Assembly (NCBI RefSeq): GCF_000182565.1
Contig: NW_015971544.1
Location: forward strand, 765,803-829,802
Source: Spizellomyces punctatus DAOM BR117
Lineage: Eukaryota > Chytridiomycota > Chytridiomycetes > Spizellomycetales > Spizellomycetaceae
Direction of reading: 5' to 3'
Length of the DNA: 64,000 nucleotides
Positions 47,701 through 55,933 of the stretch are shown here, piece after piece. Numbering within the stretch: position 1 is the stretch's first letter; every line of letters begins with the position of its first letter. The position numbers and the translations under genes were made by a program. Under the pieces are notes generated by a model that was not told where the DNA came from, did no database searches, and saw nothing but the letters and a program-made list of their open reading frames with translations.

Positions 47701-49297
47701 TGCGGGGGTCCTCTTCCTTGGTCACCGTGACCTTGGAAAGAGGTGCGGTCATCAAAATTGTTGATTCCGAGTGCTCGGGTGAATGAAAGAATCCGATGGT
47801 GTGGAATCCTTGATTAGCGGTGGCTGTCCTTTCCAGTTCCGAAGCCGAAAAAAGAGTCTCGGTGGTAGCGGACGTCGAGTCCAGCTCCACTATGTACGAC
47901 TTCTTGGACTCCTGTTTGGGTTTCCAACCTGCGGGCATGGGTGCTCCGTATGGTCCCTTCTTTCCATCTTCAGGATCTTTTCGGTTCAGGTTCTGCCAGC
48001 AGAAAACATTCCAATGCTTTTTCTGACAGAATTTGCAGGGTGCCGGTGGTTCCGTGTTGGGGTCCGGAACCATCTTCTGAGGGCCGTCGTGACCCTTTTC
48101 GGGGTTTCCGGTTTTATGTTGAGCCGTCTGCTTAGGGCCTTTGTCGATTCCGGTCTTTTGTGACTTCTTCTGAGCTTCAGCAGCACCGCTGTAGCAAGGG
48201 TCTCGTTTTCTGGTGTCATCAGAGCCGAAATAAAGGCGCAGGAAGTCTTTTAATTTGGTCAGGTTCATGACGTTACAGGATTTGACCATGATTTGGATGT
48301 CGCTGGGCAATTGTTCGACTATTAGGTCGAAATGCTGGTCAGCGGGACATTCTATGTTTGCCCGGTCGCCGTATGCGAGGCGCCGGAGATGAGTTTTGTG
48401 GTCAATGAATGCGAGAAAGCTGCGAAATTCTTTGGGGTTCGCGTGGCAGCGCACATATTCGGTTTTGCGCTTGGACTCGGTTAGGGGATCTCGGAACTCT
48501 CGAAGCAGTTCTTCTTTCCACCTTTTCCAGGTCCACGAGCGAGTTTCCTGGGCTTCCAGAGTGTAAAACCAAGCGTCGGCAGGGGTTTTCTCGGCTATCA
48601 TGGCTGGTAGGAGCTGTACCATCCTGGCATCCAATGTTGCGCTAACGTTTTGAAGAAGTTGGACTTTGTTGAGCCATTCTTCAACGTCTTGGTTTCTTTT
48701 GCCCGTAAACTCGGGTACGTCCTTTGCTTTCAAGGAATCGACCTTGGTGTCGCTGGCCCACGGGGCTGCTGGCACTTGGATTGGAGGCACCGGACCTGAA
48801 AAACTTGGTTCGGTACGCTCCCTTGGTGTGTCCGACGTTTCCCACGGGGTTGCGGACCGTTCTCTTGTAGCTCGTGCTATGAGAGGTTGTTCAGGCAGCG
48901 GGCGATGCACTAGGGCTTCTAAGGCTCGTGCGAGGCGCTCATCCACCGCTGTCTGACGTTCGGAAAGCCTATGAAGCTGTTCCGTAAGGTTTTGAGTTGC
49001 CAACTGCGTTGCAGCAGTCGAGCGGGCAATGTCTTCTTTTAACGCTGCCACTTCAGAGGCCATCGTGGCCAAGTTAGGGGCTTCCGGTTCGACGGAAGTG
49101 GTCCCTGAACGCCTTGGGCGTGTTGCGGGAGGGACTTCGACGTCCTCCGCAGGACCCTGACTACGAGTCTGGATCACAGGTGAGCGGCCTCGCGTTGGAG
49201 AGCGTTCGACCGGCATCATTCTCGGTTTCGTGAAGTCTGTTTCCGAAACGAGAGAAAAGGTTTCCGAGTAGCTACCTGAGCGGATCTCGGTTTGCAC
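41750..49297 (-). CDS. Chromovirus Gag-Pol polyprotein with extra C-terminal domain
   Basis: A single frame of 2,515 residues; approximate positions follow. Gag core lies at 190-370, with a zinc-knuckle-like CKFCQKKHWNVFC near 425. The aspartic protease is DTGACES near 780. Reverse transcriptase has its catalytic pair in NFVDDIHT near 1225. RNase H spans about 1460-1570 (LHSDAS, then DHRALLWL). The integrase zinc region is HEGGGHFG..CAGCETC near 1710-1745, with DDE core DFV, SDRDPKF and the Glu of GDGQSERDN. The chromodomain (VEAIVDHQTRRGKRQF, RWAGYPPHEDTWEP) is near 2070-2125. Beyond it lie a Ser/Pro linker and an unfamiliar domain of about 260 residues (2253-2515). Gag and Pol share one frame, as in Tf1-like elements, so protein ratios would depend on processing rather than frameshifting. 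Confidence 0.95.
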   Translation of the reverse strand: MQTEIRSGSYSETFSLVSETDFTKPRMMPVERSPTRGRSPVIQTRSQGPAEDVEVPPATRPRRSGTTSVEPEAPNLATMASEVAALKEDIARSTAATQLATQNLTEQLHRLSERQTAVDERLARALEALVHRPLPEQPLIARATRERSATPWETSDTPRERTEPSFSGPVPPIQVPAAPWASDTKVDSLKAKDVPEFTGKRNQDVEEWLNKVQLLQNVSATLDARMVQLLPAMIAEKTPADAWFYTLEAQETRSWTWKRWKEELLREFRDPLTESKRKTEYVRCHANPKEFRSFLAFIDHKTHLRRLAYGDRANIECPADQHFDLIVEQLPSDIQIMVKSCNVMNLTKLKDFLRLYFGSDDTRKRDPCYSGAAEAQKKSQKTGIDKGPKQTAQHKTGNPEKGHDGPQKMVPDPNTEPPAPCKFCQKKHWNVFCWQNLNRKDPEDGKKGPYGAPMPAGWKPKQESKKSYIVELDSTSATTETLFSASELERTATANQGFHTIGFFHSPEHSESTILMTAPLSKVTVTKEEDPRTPTQGWDQVWDNIAIIWGTPQVALMMGNNPRALSFFAKEPKRGAGHLGNDPYAVAWSSHHLYIAAAAKADKDRILRKVREDGTPRLILLAWIRLDEREKFLMWSSEDPVIFDSYANLQLVAFLLTGNIVRSDYYYRRGNPKFLHVKDHPHLQRHEESERTHIVMLAIEQVARQNKTTKPQNDKSREHFESAIKATEATINDIVPHFEVVVPSINAFYSVDLGDVLKSQTKTQTQPCWTLAVIAQLWAPVVLDTGACESLVSDTYQGLLFSETDLQDAETMAFKGIGGRISSTKTVCLETSLRGRGGEYLTFRAYFRVIAYGKPLIILANDVLGHLKLQTLVQEPPLPSFAVTLKNPDILIPCSITDELDTDHMRGTPYKTKQGEFMKDVSMPRLTKAKAQKSRLTMLITGQTCVAAQTFLIENPLEATAASSTVPLGLKLSTATHNSVADPEENISKEEWQTLWNKWNLDSTERAPGAFEAQLKDAEHFHVDLKRPKPVVWALINILRHFHQAFSYEGHLIGNYTKIPYAPRFISAPPPLSRPRSYSPLERTALETERDTMMGLQRWKRTTEVTFASDPVIIRYADKPPRVAFDYRRANDCMAWDPYPFPIMLDILNWIIAVPFRYISGGDANKGFYQIAITDASVRKWLALRLHDGIYEPLFMPFGPKTAPSHFCRVMDDTLGPSKWRNINNFVDDIHTRAETAAEALDAIADWLDCFSRAKLTLRLDKCQWLFHQLTALGFVASSQGLATDPDKVATIVDWPQPKFIGDLWSFVGLLGFYAQFISRYAELVRPLQDAIQEGVRKYRDLKKGRADPKKGAEKLNSPSMLDTAVAPTITATGARFEVSQHPKSSSSDLPVVNLRQSSLADLPIDPFCVGRLARKRPDQGLRRFIAKREVSWTDSRNSAFAAAKQALTTAPVLAAPRKGFPYTLHSDASYTAFNVTLEQLQPDASKHPLCYHSRGTTTSEKKAPPVELEAGCLIWGLGKLRPYLEGLPFTVITDHRALLWLAKYKGENRKLLRWALDLSYWSEWMTIVHKPGRFHIVADTLSRLLGAETLLCSTATQIWVSKRGRRRLRTTPAALAPSSTLADAVFRLALQPALIAAIRAGLTSQLHPIAQQARTLLWETSPDTYTTADARFLQDWQRADNLLWHRFSVSEDLWRLYVPPACTPEVRKLFHEGGGHFGFERTYARAAAQVWWPKMAQDFRKHCAGCETCQRSKRVLQLIPGLLKPIPPAPGRWTVITTDFVTKLPLTSRGYDAFWLIACKCSKRIHVWPFKSTATATQVAELFIEHYVPLHGIPETIISDRDPKFTSRFWQEVCKNLKINQELTTAYHPQGDGQSERDNATVLQVLTTMVNTRLDDWDTFLPVAEFIINDTVHEATKMTWFKMDLGYEPHNPLADIVERPSETRNADAEELCKHLGDLNILIQDLMIEAQDSQKRYYDLLRRHLEFRRGDKVLLSTKNLAGYESKIAPKWLGPVTVTDCNPLRDNYELKLPDKMRRLHPWFHISKLRPYQKPVDAKTEERIAEAQMEDSDASKGEFEVEAIVDHQTRRGKRQFRIRWAGYPPHEDTWEPEEALTEASEALEEYWRSRAPTSALVEDSLVVSFAGDALAYASDHQCFTIYPDNSSRDNHALSPERKPVSRGLPHQSRTPHQASRSRLRASELSKSAGNDLKRTPLHAPPLFSSSTTYDLSPLQTYSASQTLSINTETKAFVSNTMTTDIRGQQGVSILSTLEEGYPWSEVSDAFAAENSIEQLGAAMATWVEVWIRELFEDPNKPLEHYRGEDWVVDGASKPYATSQPLTMHIAEPYSRASDGGQAAVGIVADAKKIGKRLRDVPCAAWLDAGVPQHAAGNPKTAHFTLWPDREAHDFADIAIEAARAVLLKLANAAETTEEQLRPKHREHAYYHFRAVNLKRAAETFTALYVTRANGSRTPGTPAPEATDQIWFCTNVMGRATIIWMINEDSLEADDDYPVASW

Positions 49298-49360
49298 AAG
49301 AGTTTCGGTACAACTGAATAAGGTTTTCAGCTGAATTTGAGAGGGGAAGGCAGTTCGTCG

Positions 49361-49373
49361 CGCTTCTCCACCA
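49361..49373 (-). promoter_or_regulatory. Primer-binding site of the chromovirus
   Basis: TGGTGGAGAAGCG on the minus strand lies directly after the 5' LTR with no spacer. It starts with TGG, complementary to a tRNA CCA end. The donor tRNA was not identified. Confidence 0.7.
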
Positions 49374-49945
49374 TGTAACGGATTTTTTGTTGGTAGACTA
49401 CGGTAAAGACAACTTGGGTCTCCTAGCAGGTTGTGTGGGTGTCCGTACTAGGAATCGTAGTCTCCAAATCCTTTCTTTGGGCGTCGGTAGCGACTTGAGG
49501 GCGAGAGGCAAGGAGAGTCGGTTAGTTGTGAACCGAGCAGGATTTAGAGGCTTCAGTGCGGGTGATCAGGCCATTGAAGTGCTCTGTTAGGTTCCTGTTA
49601 ACCTAGGATTGGGGTTGAGAAGCTAGTTGTGGGGATTTTTTGTCGCTACGGCTTCTGGCCGCTGACTTATTTTATTGAATTCCTCTTTTTATACAAGAAT
49701 ATGCTACGGTAACGTCTACACTAGTTTCCGTAGCCTTCATTAGGGTGGCGGCGTCTGATCTTCCCATCTCGGACCATCGCCATGATCGATCATGGCTGCG
49801 TAACGTATCCTTCATGCTGCGCTGGTGTAGCCCAGAACCGAGCTTGATCTTAGGGGTTTCGAAGCTTAGGTTACAATTGTGGAAACCTCAATCGTGGTCA
49901 CCTGATGCCTTTGAGCGAACCGGTTTATCAGAGTCGTTCGCTACA
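49374..49945 (-). repeat. 5' LTR of the chromovirus
   Basis: 572 bp, same ends and length as 41121-41692. On the minus strand it is upstream of the polyprotein and should contain the promoter. Confidence 0.97.
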
Positions 49946-49949
49946 ATTC
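49946..49949. repeat. Right target-site duplication of the retrotransposon (ATTC)
   Basis: Pairs with 41117-41120. Confidence 0.9.
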
Positions 49950-50204
49950 ACCTTTGTTGAGAAGATAGAGGATGGCTTCAATTGTCTCTTGATTTACTGT
50001 GGGAAAAACTGGCACTGATGATGAAAGGAGATAGAATTTCAGCGCGTGGGAAGCGTGGTCGGCGAGTTGATGGATGATGGCGATGTAATCTAGAAGCCGT
50101 TGGCGATAGTTTGGCAGGAAAGCTTTTGCAAAGGAAGTCTTGTTGCAGGTATGTAAGGTGGGTTTGTCGAGTTTTTCAAGCTTTTGCTTCTTTTTTGGTG
50201 GCAT
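49946..50204 (-). pseudogene. Fanzor N-terminal part, cut off by the retrotransposon
   Basis: The ATG at 50204 begins MPPKKKQKLEKLDKP, a lysine-rich stretch that would serve as a nuclear localisation signal, followed by a helical region (RLLDYIAIIHQLADHASHALKFYLL). After 86 codons and one base it meets the LTR. Skipping the element and one ATTC copy continues in frame as GE-SWQPKTGAKK in the segment ending at 41116. An upstream in-frame ATG at 50291 exists, but the one at 50204 gives the usual basic start. Confidence 0.88.
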
Positions 50205-50339
50205 TGATGATATCTGTGGGAAAAGATGAAAGCCTGGGAAAATGGGCGACGACAACTTATATAGGATTTTTTGGATCAAACCATAGTTCATGAGTCTAAA
50301 TCGAGTAAAATTATGATTAAATTGGTTGGAATCTATGTA

Positions 50340-50370
50340 CTAGTGCCAATACCAATCGGCTCCGCACTAT
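50340..50370 (-). repeat. Right terminal inverted repeat of the Fanzor element
   Basis: Inverse match to 39331-39361 (30 of 31). On the minus strand this is the 5' end of the element; the flanking minus-strand sequence reads TTACATA before GTGCGG. Confidence 0.9.
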
Positions 50371-51052
50371 GTAATTGCTTTCAACATTCTAAACAAAATT
50401 TGCAACCATCTCTTGATATTCAACTGTAGTGGTAAAAGACAACAACACATGGCGGAAGGGTTCAGAGGACCCAAAAGCAATCCATACTTTTGGTACAGAT
50501 TAAACATGGAACGCTGATAACAAAGGACAAGCAATTCTCCTTAGGCTTTTACTCAACCCAACGGGATGGTGAAAGAACAGGATGCATGGCTTATATTCGA
50601 GCTGGCTGGACAGTAAACAAACTGAATATCTTGCATGCAGCACATTGGTACTGTCCGTGACAGTATATGTGAATCCTGATACTGAATAAATTCTGACCAT
50701 CATTTGTTTAGGCCAGCAGTTCATCAAAAGAAAACGCTGTCCCTCGCCAAGTCTTCGTTTGCGCAGCCCTTGAAACTCTGCACAGACGATCGCGCGGAGG
50801 GGGCTTTTGCAATGTTTCATCTTGTGAGTTGTGTCCATAGCATCGCGGCTGGGAGCGGCCATTTCTGGTGGACACTCTCGCTTTACAAGGACCATTGTTC
50901 AACATCACCGTTAACGGTCGTTTTTCCTGCTGTCACCGTGTGAGGAAGCAGTGCATTTCAAGCCAGAGGGTAGTATTTTGCCTCGGCGAGAAGTAGACAT
51001 TGTGAGCTCGTCTAGTTTCCATTGTTGAGTTAGCTGGACTCGTTGGAGCGAC
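50371..51052. other. Intergenic region right of the transposon island
   Basis: Open frames at 50500-50943 overlap on both strands without domains. Promoter side of the OSCA-type gene. Nothing else supported. Confidence 0.5.
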
Positions 51053-54000
51053 ATGTCGTCAGACAATAGTCCGACAGATCTTGCAGGAGTCGTAACTGCT
51101 GCCGGTTTGCAGACGGCGATCTCAATCGGTAGGAACAGGACGGTACATTTGAGGCTCCGTCGCCCGGTAATGCTTATAGCTTCTTTGTTTATGTTCAAGG
51201 GCTTTTTATCGGCTTTTCTTTATTACGGCCGCGAAATAAAATTGTATACGAACCTCGATCAAAGTTTGCTCCGGAGCAGTATGTGATTGTCGCAAAGGAT
51301 CTTAGTATAAAAGTGATCTTAACTGCCTTATTGACCAACAGGAAACGACCACAGCCGCTCAGCGGTATTCCGACAGCATGGCTGCGCCCGACGCTCTTTA
51401 CCAATGAAAACCAACTTGTCGACAAGATCGGCCTAGATGCCGTCATGTTCCTCCGCTTCATTCGTCTTTGCTTTCAATTCTTCCTAGGTCTCACATGCAT
51501 TGGAATCCCACTTTGTATCTTCCACTTTTATGCGCCGAGATTCACCGGAGGATCGAACCGCGACAGCGTAAACAGTCCTGATAAACAAACCGATCAAAAG
51601 TCGCCCCAACTGGCCGCGTTAACTATCAACAATGTATATCATGAGTCTTCGTGGTTTTGGATGCATGCTGTATTGGTCTGGGTGTTTAGCATGTATGCAT
51701 ACTGTAAGTTTCCGATTATGGTGATAATCTGCAATATTACGAGTGCTGCGACTCAGCCGTTTACCATATTGCAGATCTAATGTACAGACTCTGGATGGAT
51801 TGGATACGATTTCGTAGAGAGTTCTTTTTCAGCTCAGAATTTCAAAGTGCATTTCATAATCGCACGCTAATTCTGACAAACCTCCCGGACTCGATGCGCT
51901 CACCTCAAGACGTAACCGAGTTCATGACATCATTGAACTTGAAGGACTCGATTCGCCAGGCCGTAATCGGACGGGAAGTTGGAGATTTACCAAAGCTCAT
52001 TGAAGAGCACCAAAAAGTCACTGCAAAATTGGAGGATGTATTGGCAATCTGTAAGTTCTTGGATGACGATTTAATGTCTTGTCTAGATACTGATAAATTT
52101 CATGGTTCAGACTTGAAAGACCCGTACCGAGTTCCGACCAAGCGTCCTACCCATAAAATCAACAAGAAATTGCTGATATTTGGAGGACAGAAGGTTGACA
52201 GTATTGAATACTGTAGCGGGAGACTACATGCGCTGGAGCGCGAAATCTACGAACTGCGCTCGAAAGGCGATCATCACTTCAAGCCAAACGCCAATGCATT
52301 TGTTTCTTTTCGCAGTGTCCAGGCTGCTCACTCTGCTGCGATTAAATTGAATGGTGTAGCTGCTGTGGCTCTTCGAAGCCGATCACTTTCACCGCCATCT
52401 GTGAAGCTCAGTCCAGATTTCGACGATATTATTTGGCAGAATGTTGGGATTAGCGCTGCCATTCGGCATACTCGCAGACTGATGGCACTTGGAATTGTCA
52501 TTGCGGTTACGTTATCTTGGTCTTTTTTGATCATCTTCATCACCGGGCTGGTGAGTTTGGGCACCATTGAAAAGTACGTCCCAAAGCTAGCGGAATGGAT
52601 TGAAGAGCGGAAAGCTGCAACAGTCATCCTGACATCCATCATTGCGCCGGTTTTGTTCTCGGTATTGCAAATCCTTCCACCGATCGGATTCCGGTTCTTG
52701 GCGCGCTTCCAAGGCGTGTTGTCCAGCAGTGGCGTAGAGAAGAGCGTAATGCACAAAGTCTTTGCATTCCAAGTCTATCAGTACGCCGCTATCCTTCTAA
52801 TCAATCTGAGTGCAACAACGATCGGCTCGATTCTGAACTTTTCGAACGGGGATGTCGGAGCGTCGACACGATCTATTTTCAACAGTATCGCCGTCGCATT
52901 CATTGACGTGAGTTATGTGCGAAATCGTGAAATATTCAGGTCACATATGTAACCTTAATTTTCGCTCTCTTGCCAGAAATCTTCCTTCTTCATTGCGATG
53001 ATTGTGACTGGAATGACGAGCATCGCGATTGAACTGATTCAAGGCGTTCCCTTGGTATTGGGTTTCATTAAGCGACATCTGTTCGCGAACACGCCCCGTA
53101 AAGAGTTTGACTACAACCAAGCCCCCGCATTACCGTATGGGCCGATCTACGCGCTCATTCTCATCAAATTCCTCTTGGGCGTGTGCTACTCTGTTGCCGC
53201 CCCATTGATACTGCCATTCACGTCTGCATTCTTCTTTGCGGCGTATCTGGTGTACAAGTATCAGCTTATCTACGTCTACGAGACGCCTTTGGAAACGGGG
53301 GGAACGTGGTGGCCAAAAGTGTTCACACTATTATGCATATGTATCGGCTCGTTCCAGCTCATGACCCTCGGAGCAATATTGTTAATTGCTACTGGGGTGA
53401 GCGCTGAAGGGAATGGGAAACGACAAGCCATCATGCTTGTGGTCCTCATGTGCCTGAATGTGGTATATTGGTGGGCGTGTCGGAGATGGTTGGCGCCTCA
53501 AGGCTTCATGTCCAAATCGGATTTGGAACTCGTGGAATCAGCAGGCAAATGGAATGACAACGAAGAGTTGGAAGATCGTGTATACAACCCTGCGTTGGTG
53601 AAACCGTTGTGGAGAGTATGGGTATGGAAGCAGGCTCGAGAGGTGCAGGACAAATATTATACGCCAGAGTATCAGGATATTGAAGATTTCATTCGGAAAA
53701 CACGTCCAGTATCAGTTGGTGGACGTGGAGAGGTTGGAAGCACGGACGATTTCACAGAAGTAGCAGGCACAATCCGTCGTAACGCAAAACGGGTACTATC
53801 GTTTTATCACCGCCATCCGCTACATAGCACGAGCCCCAATGCTGAGGCACCGCCAGAATTGGAGCACGTTGCACAGGAGGCAGGAGAAAGTCTCCCTATT
53901 GTTGTCGCTGTCCCGGATGACGAGCAAGATCCAAACATCACGGCAGGAAGCGGTCTTCCAACGTACTCTTCTTCTGCCACGCTACATTCGCTAGAACGCC

Positions 54001-54116
54001 CTTATGAACTTCAAGACTATGCATCTCAACGTGAAATTCCAGTGGATGTAAGGTCATTTTCCTCAACGGAAAATCTGAATAGCAGTCAGAGGACGGGGAG
54101 TTATAAATACCGTTAG
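51053..54116 (+). CDS. OSCA/TMEM63 (DUF221, CSC1-like) cation channel
   Basis: Exons 51053-51128, 51200-51278, 51342-51703, 51775-52907 and 52977-54116 give 929 residues. The N-terminal membrane helix is followed by LLRPRNKIVYEPRSKFAP, typical of the family. Then comes the cytosolic RRM-like domain (NRTLILTNLPDSMRSPQDVTEF..NAFVSFRSVQAAHSAA) that the family inserts between early helices, and finally the multi-pass core (DIIWQNVGIS, GFRFLARFQGVLSSSGVEKS, FDYNQAPALPYGPIYALI). Members are mechanically or osmotically gated Ca2+-permeable channels in the plasma or organelle membrane. The C-terminal 200 residues are a polar tail. All exon phases agree. Confidence 0.92.
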
Positions 54117-54712
54117 AGATTATGAACTTTTATTTTAATAGATAGCAAGAATAGGAAACGAATTAAGTAATATTTATGTGGGTTTGTGATTATGCATTTC
54201 TAACTAATTGCATGCATCAGAAGCTTTGTTATCAGCAATTGTCGGATGAGATTCTCGTTGCAGGGGGCACCGTATTTACAAAACTATGTCATGTCTTCCC
54301 TGCAGCTCCATGTTTCTTCCAGCGCGGTTGAATGCCGACGAGCTAATGGCACCCAAGCTGGCTATTTCATGTAAAAAAGTGTTGAAGACAATGATGCCAG
54401 AAAGTTTGTCAAACCAACAGCCATTGATTGATCTGCTCGGTCTCAATGATAATCCTTGAAGGATTGGATATCATTATCTGTATCGTCCAAATGCATGAAC
54501 CCAAAGTACTGAAGGCTCCATAACGCGATTCGTTACAAACAAAGCGGCAAAAATGCTCCAACACTTCTGCAACGCGTTATTTGAAACGGCACTCGATAGT
54601 ATCACGGGGGGCTGATGGGAGGATTTTAAACTTGTTGCTCTTCTTTTTTTTTTTTTGTTTCGACAGACCTTCTGCTGCAAAGGTTCCGTTCGGACTTTCA
54701 TTGTCGCTCGTT
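54117..54712. other. Intergenic region
   Basis: AT-rich 3' UTR of the upstream gene and promoter of the next, with a (T)13 tract near 54645. No gene seen. Confidence 0.5.
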
Positions 54713-55707
54713 ATGACTTTACAAAGACCTTCGCAAGACAGCGGGTCGGCGCCCTCTGATGACGTGCCCTTGCAAAGGAAAATGTCCTTTCGGGACCGTC
54801 TACCGACGGTACGGATGCCTTCACTTGGCATACGAAAACCATTCCAAAATTCGCCAAATGGAAAGGGAGCACCCACCAGTGCCGGAAGAGGAACATCTGT
54901 ACAGAGTCGTATGAAGCTGAACATGGATACGAGAAGGATGAATTGGATCGTATTGGGTTTGATATTGCTGGATTTTTTGACGGCGCGTACGTATTGGGAT
55001 GTGTTGGGCACATTTTTGCACATTGTTAACGAAGGACTTTTGAACCCAATAGAGGCAGCAGTCTACGAATCCGTCTTTGACACAGCAGATCCACCGGCCA
55101 TGAACAAAGAACTCTACATTGCAAGTACCCTAAAGACCAACATACCCCACTTCACCACCGCGCGAACTTTCCTCTTTGCCTTCTCCCTCGGCCTTCGCAT
55201 ATTGTTTGTCTTTGAAATCCTACTTCGTGTCATCTCGTCAGGCCCCCTCAATTACATCCGCTCCCCGTGCAGCATCCTTGACGCCGCCATCGTCATTGCG
55301 TCCATTGTCGTGCACACCGCCCTCCCCGCCCGAGAATCCCTACTAGCAAACAACATCATTTTTCTCCGTTTCGGGCGAGTCTATGCATTGATGGAAGCTG
55401 TAAAGTGGGATATCGTTACGCGGACAAAGAAAGATGTAGAGATAATGAGACGAGAGTGGGATGAGGAGATGGGAGTGCAGAGGCAAAGGACGCGGACATT
55501 GAAGCGACAATTGTCGGAGCACAAAACCAAGTTGAAAGTTTTGACGGGAGATATGGGGGTAATGGACGCTGAAAACGAGCGGCAAGTAGCAAGGAGTAAG
55601 TTATTCGTCTTCTGTCTTTCCAGATTTAGGATTTCATGATTGATCTTCAATGTACAGGCACATCGACAAAGTCAAAGCGAGCGAATTATGACTTTTTGAA
55701 CGAGTAA
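54713..55707 (+). CDS. Hv1-like voltage-gated proton channel
   Basis: Exons 54713-55595 and 55658-55707 encode 310 residues. After a 70-residue basic, Ser-rich N-terminus there are four membrane segments. S1 has Asp87 in GLILLDFL, the position of the Hv1 selectivity-filter Asp. S2 has Glu168 and Arg172 (FEILLR). S3 has Asp190 (SILDAAIV). S4 reads FLRFGRVYALMEAV with Arg219 and Arg222. After S4 comes a charged coiled coil (KKDVEIMRREWDEEM..), the arrangement of dimeric Hv1 channels, and there is no pore domain. The third S4 arginine of animal Hv1 is Ala225 here, so gating may differ. The S1-S2 loop is unusually long, about 50 residues. Hv1 lets H+ leave the cell on depolarisation. The start at 54713 follows a T-rich leader. 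Confidence 0.75.
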
Positions 55708-55933
55708 ATGGGTGCTCAATATCAGTTTAATCCACCAAGTTAGAATCCTTCAAACGTTCCAGTGACTGTAGTAAAGCGAGATAGATAGTGTAGTTGAACT
55801 ATAGAAATAGAAATGCCAACCCGCAATAGATTCCAGCCATAAATCGGTTCCATCGCATTCCAATGGAGGGCATAGGAGCAAAAGTTGCCGATTTGCACCG
55901 CAACCCTACAGAGTCACCTACTATCCTCCTCCA
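55708..55933. other. Short intergenic spacer
   Basis: 3' UTR and promoter sequence between tandem genes. Nothing else seen. Confidence 0.5.

Larger units (their letters stand above)
41121..49945 (-). mobile_element. Full-length Ty3/gypsy chromovirus retrotransposon
   Basis: The element is 8,825 bp, with two 572-bp LTRs (TG..CA ends), a 4-bp ATTC target duplication and one uninterrupted 2,515-codon polyprotein on the minus strand. The sequence next to the 5' LTR on the minus strand, TGGTGGAGAAGCG, begins with TGG and fits a tRNA primer-binding site. GAAGGGGGGA directly before the 3' LTR is a polypurine tract. The intact frame and 1.6% LTR divergence suggest a fairly recent insertion. It sits inside the Fanzor gene. 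Confidence 0.95.
39331..50370 (-). mobile_element. TIR transposon carrying a Fanzor gene, interrupted by a retrotransposon
   Basis: The ends are 31-bp inverted repeats (39331-39361 and 50340-50370, one mismatch) with outermost sequence ATAGTGCGGAGCCGAT. The left flank ends ATA and the right begins TAT, fitting a TA target duplication if the element proper starts at GTGCGG. Removing the nested 8,825-bp retrotransposon and its 4-bp duplication leaves about 2.2 kb, nearly all Fanzor reading frame. No transposase gene remains, so movement would need help in trans. A TA duplication and short inverted repeats are typical of the Tc1/mariner type. Fanzor genes are known to travel inside many kinds of eukaryotic transposon. 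Confidence 0.85.
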
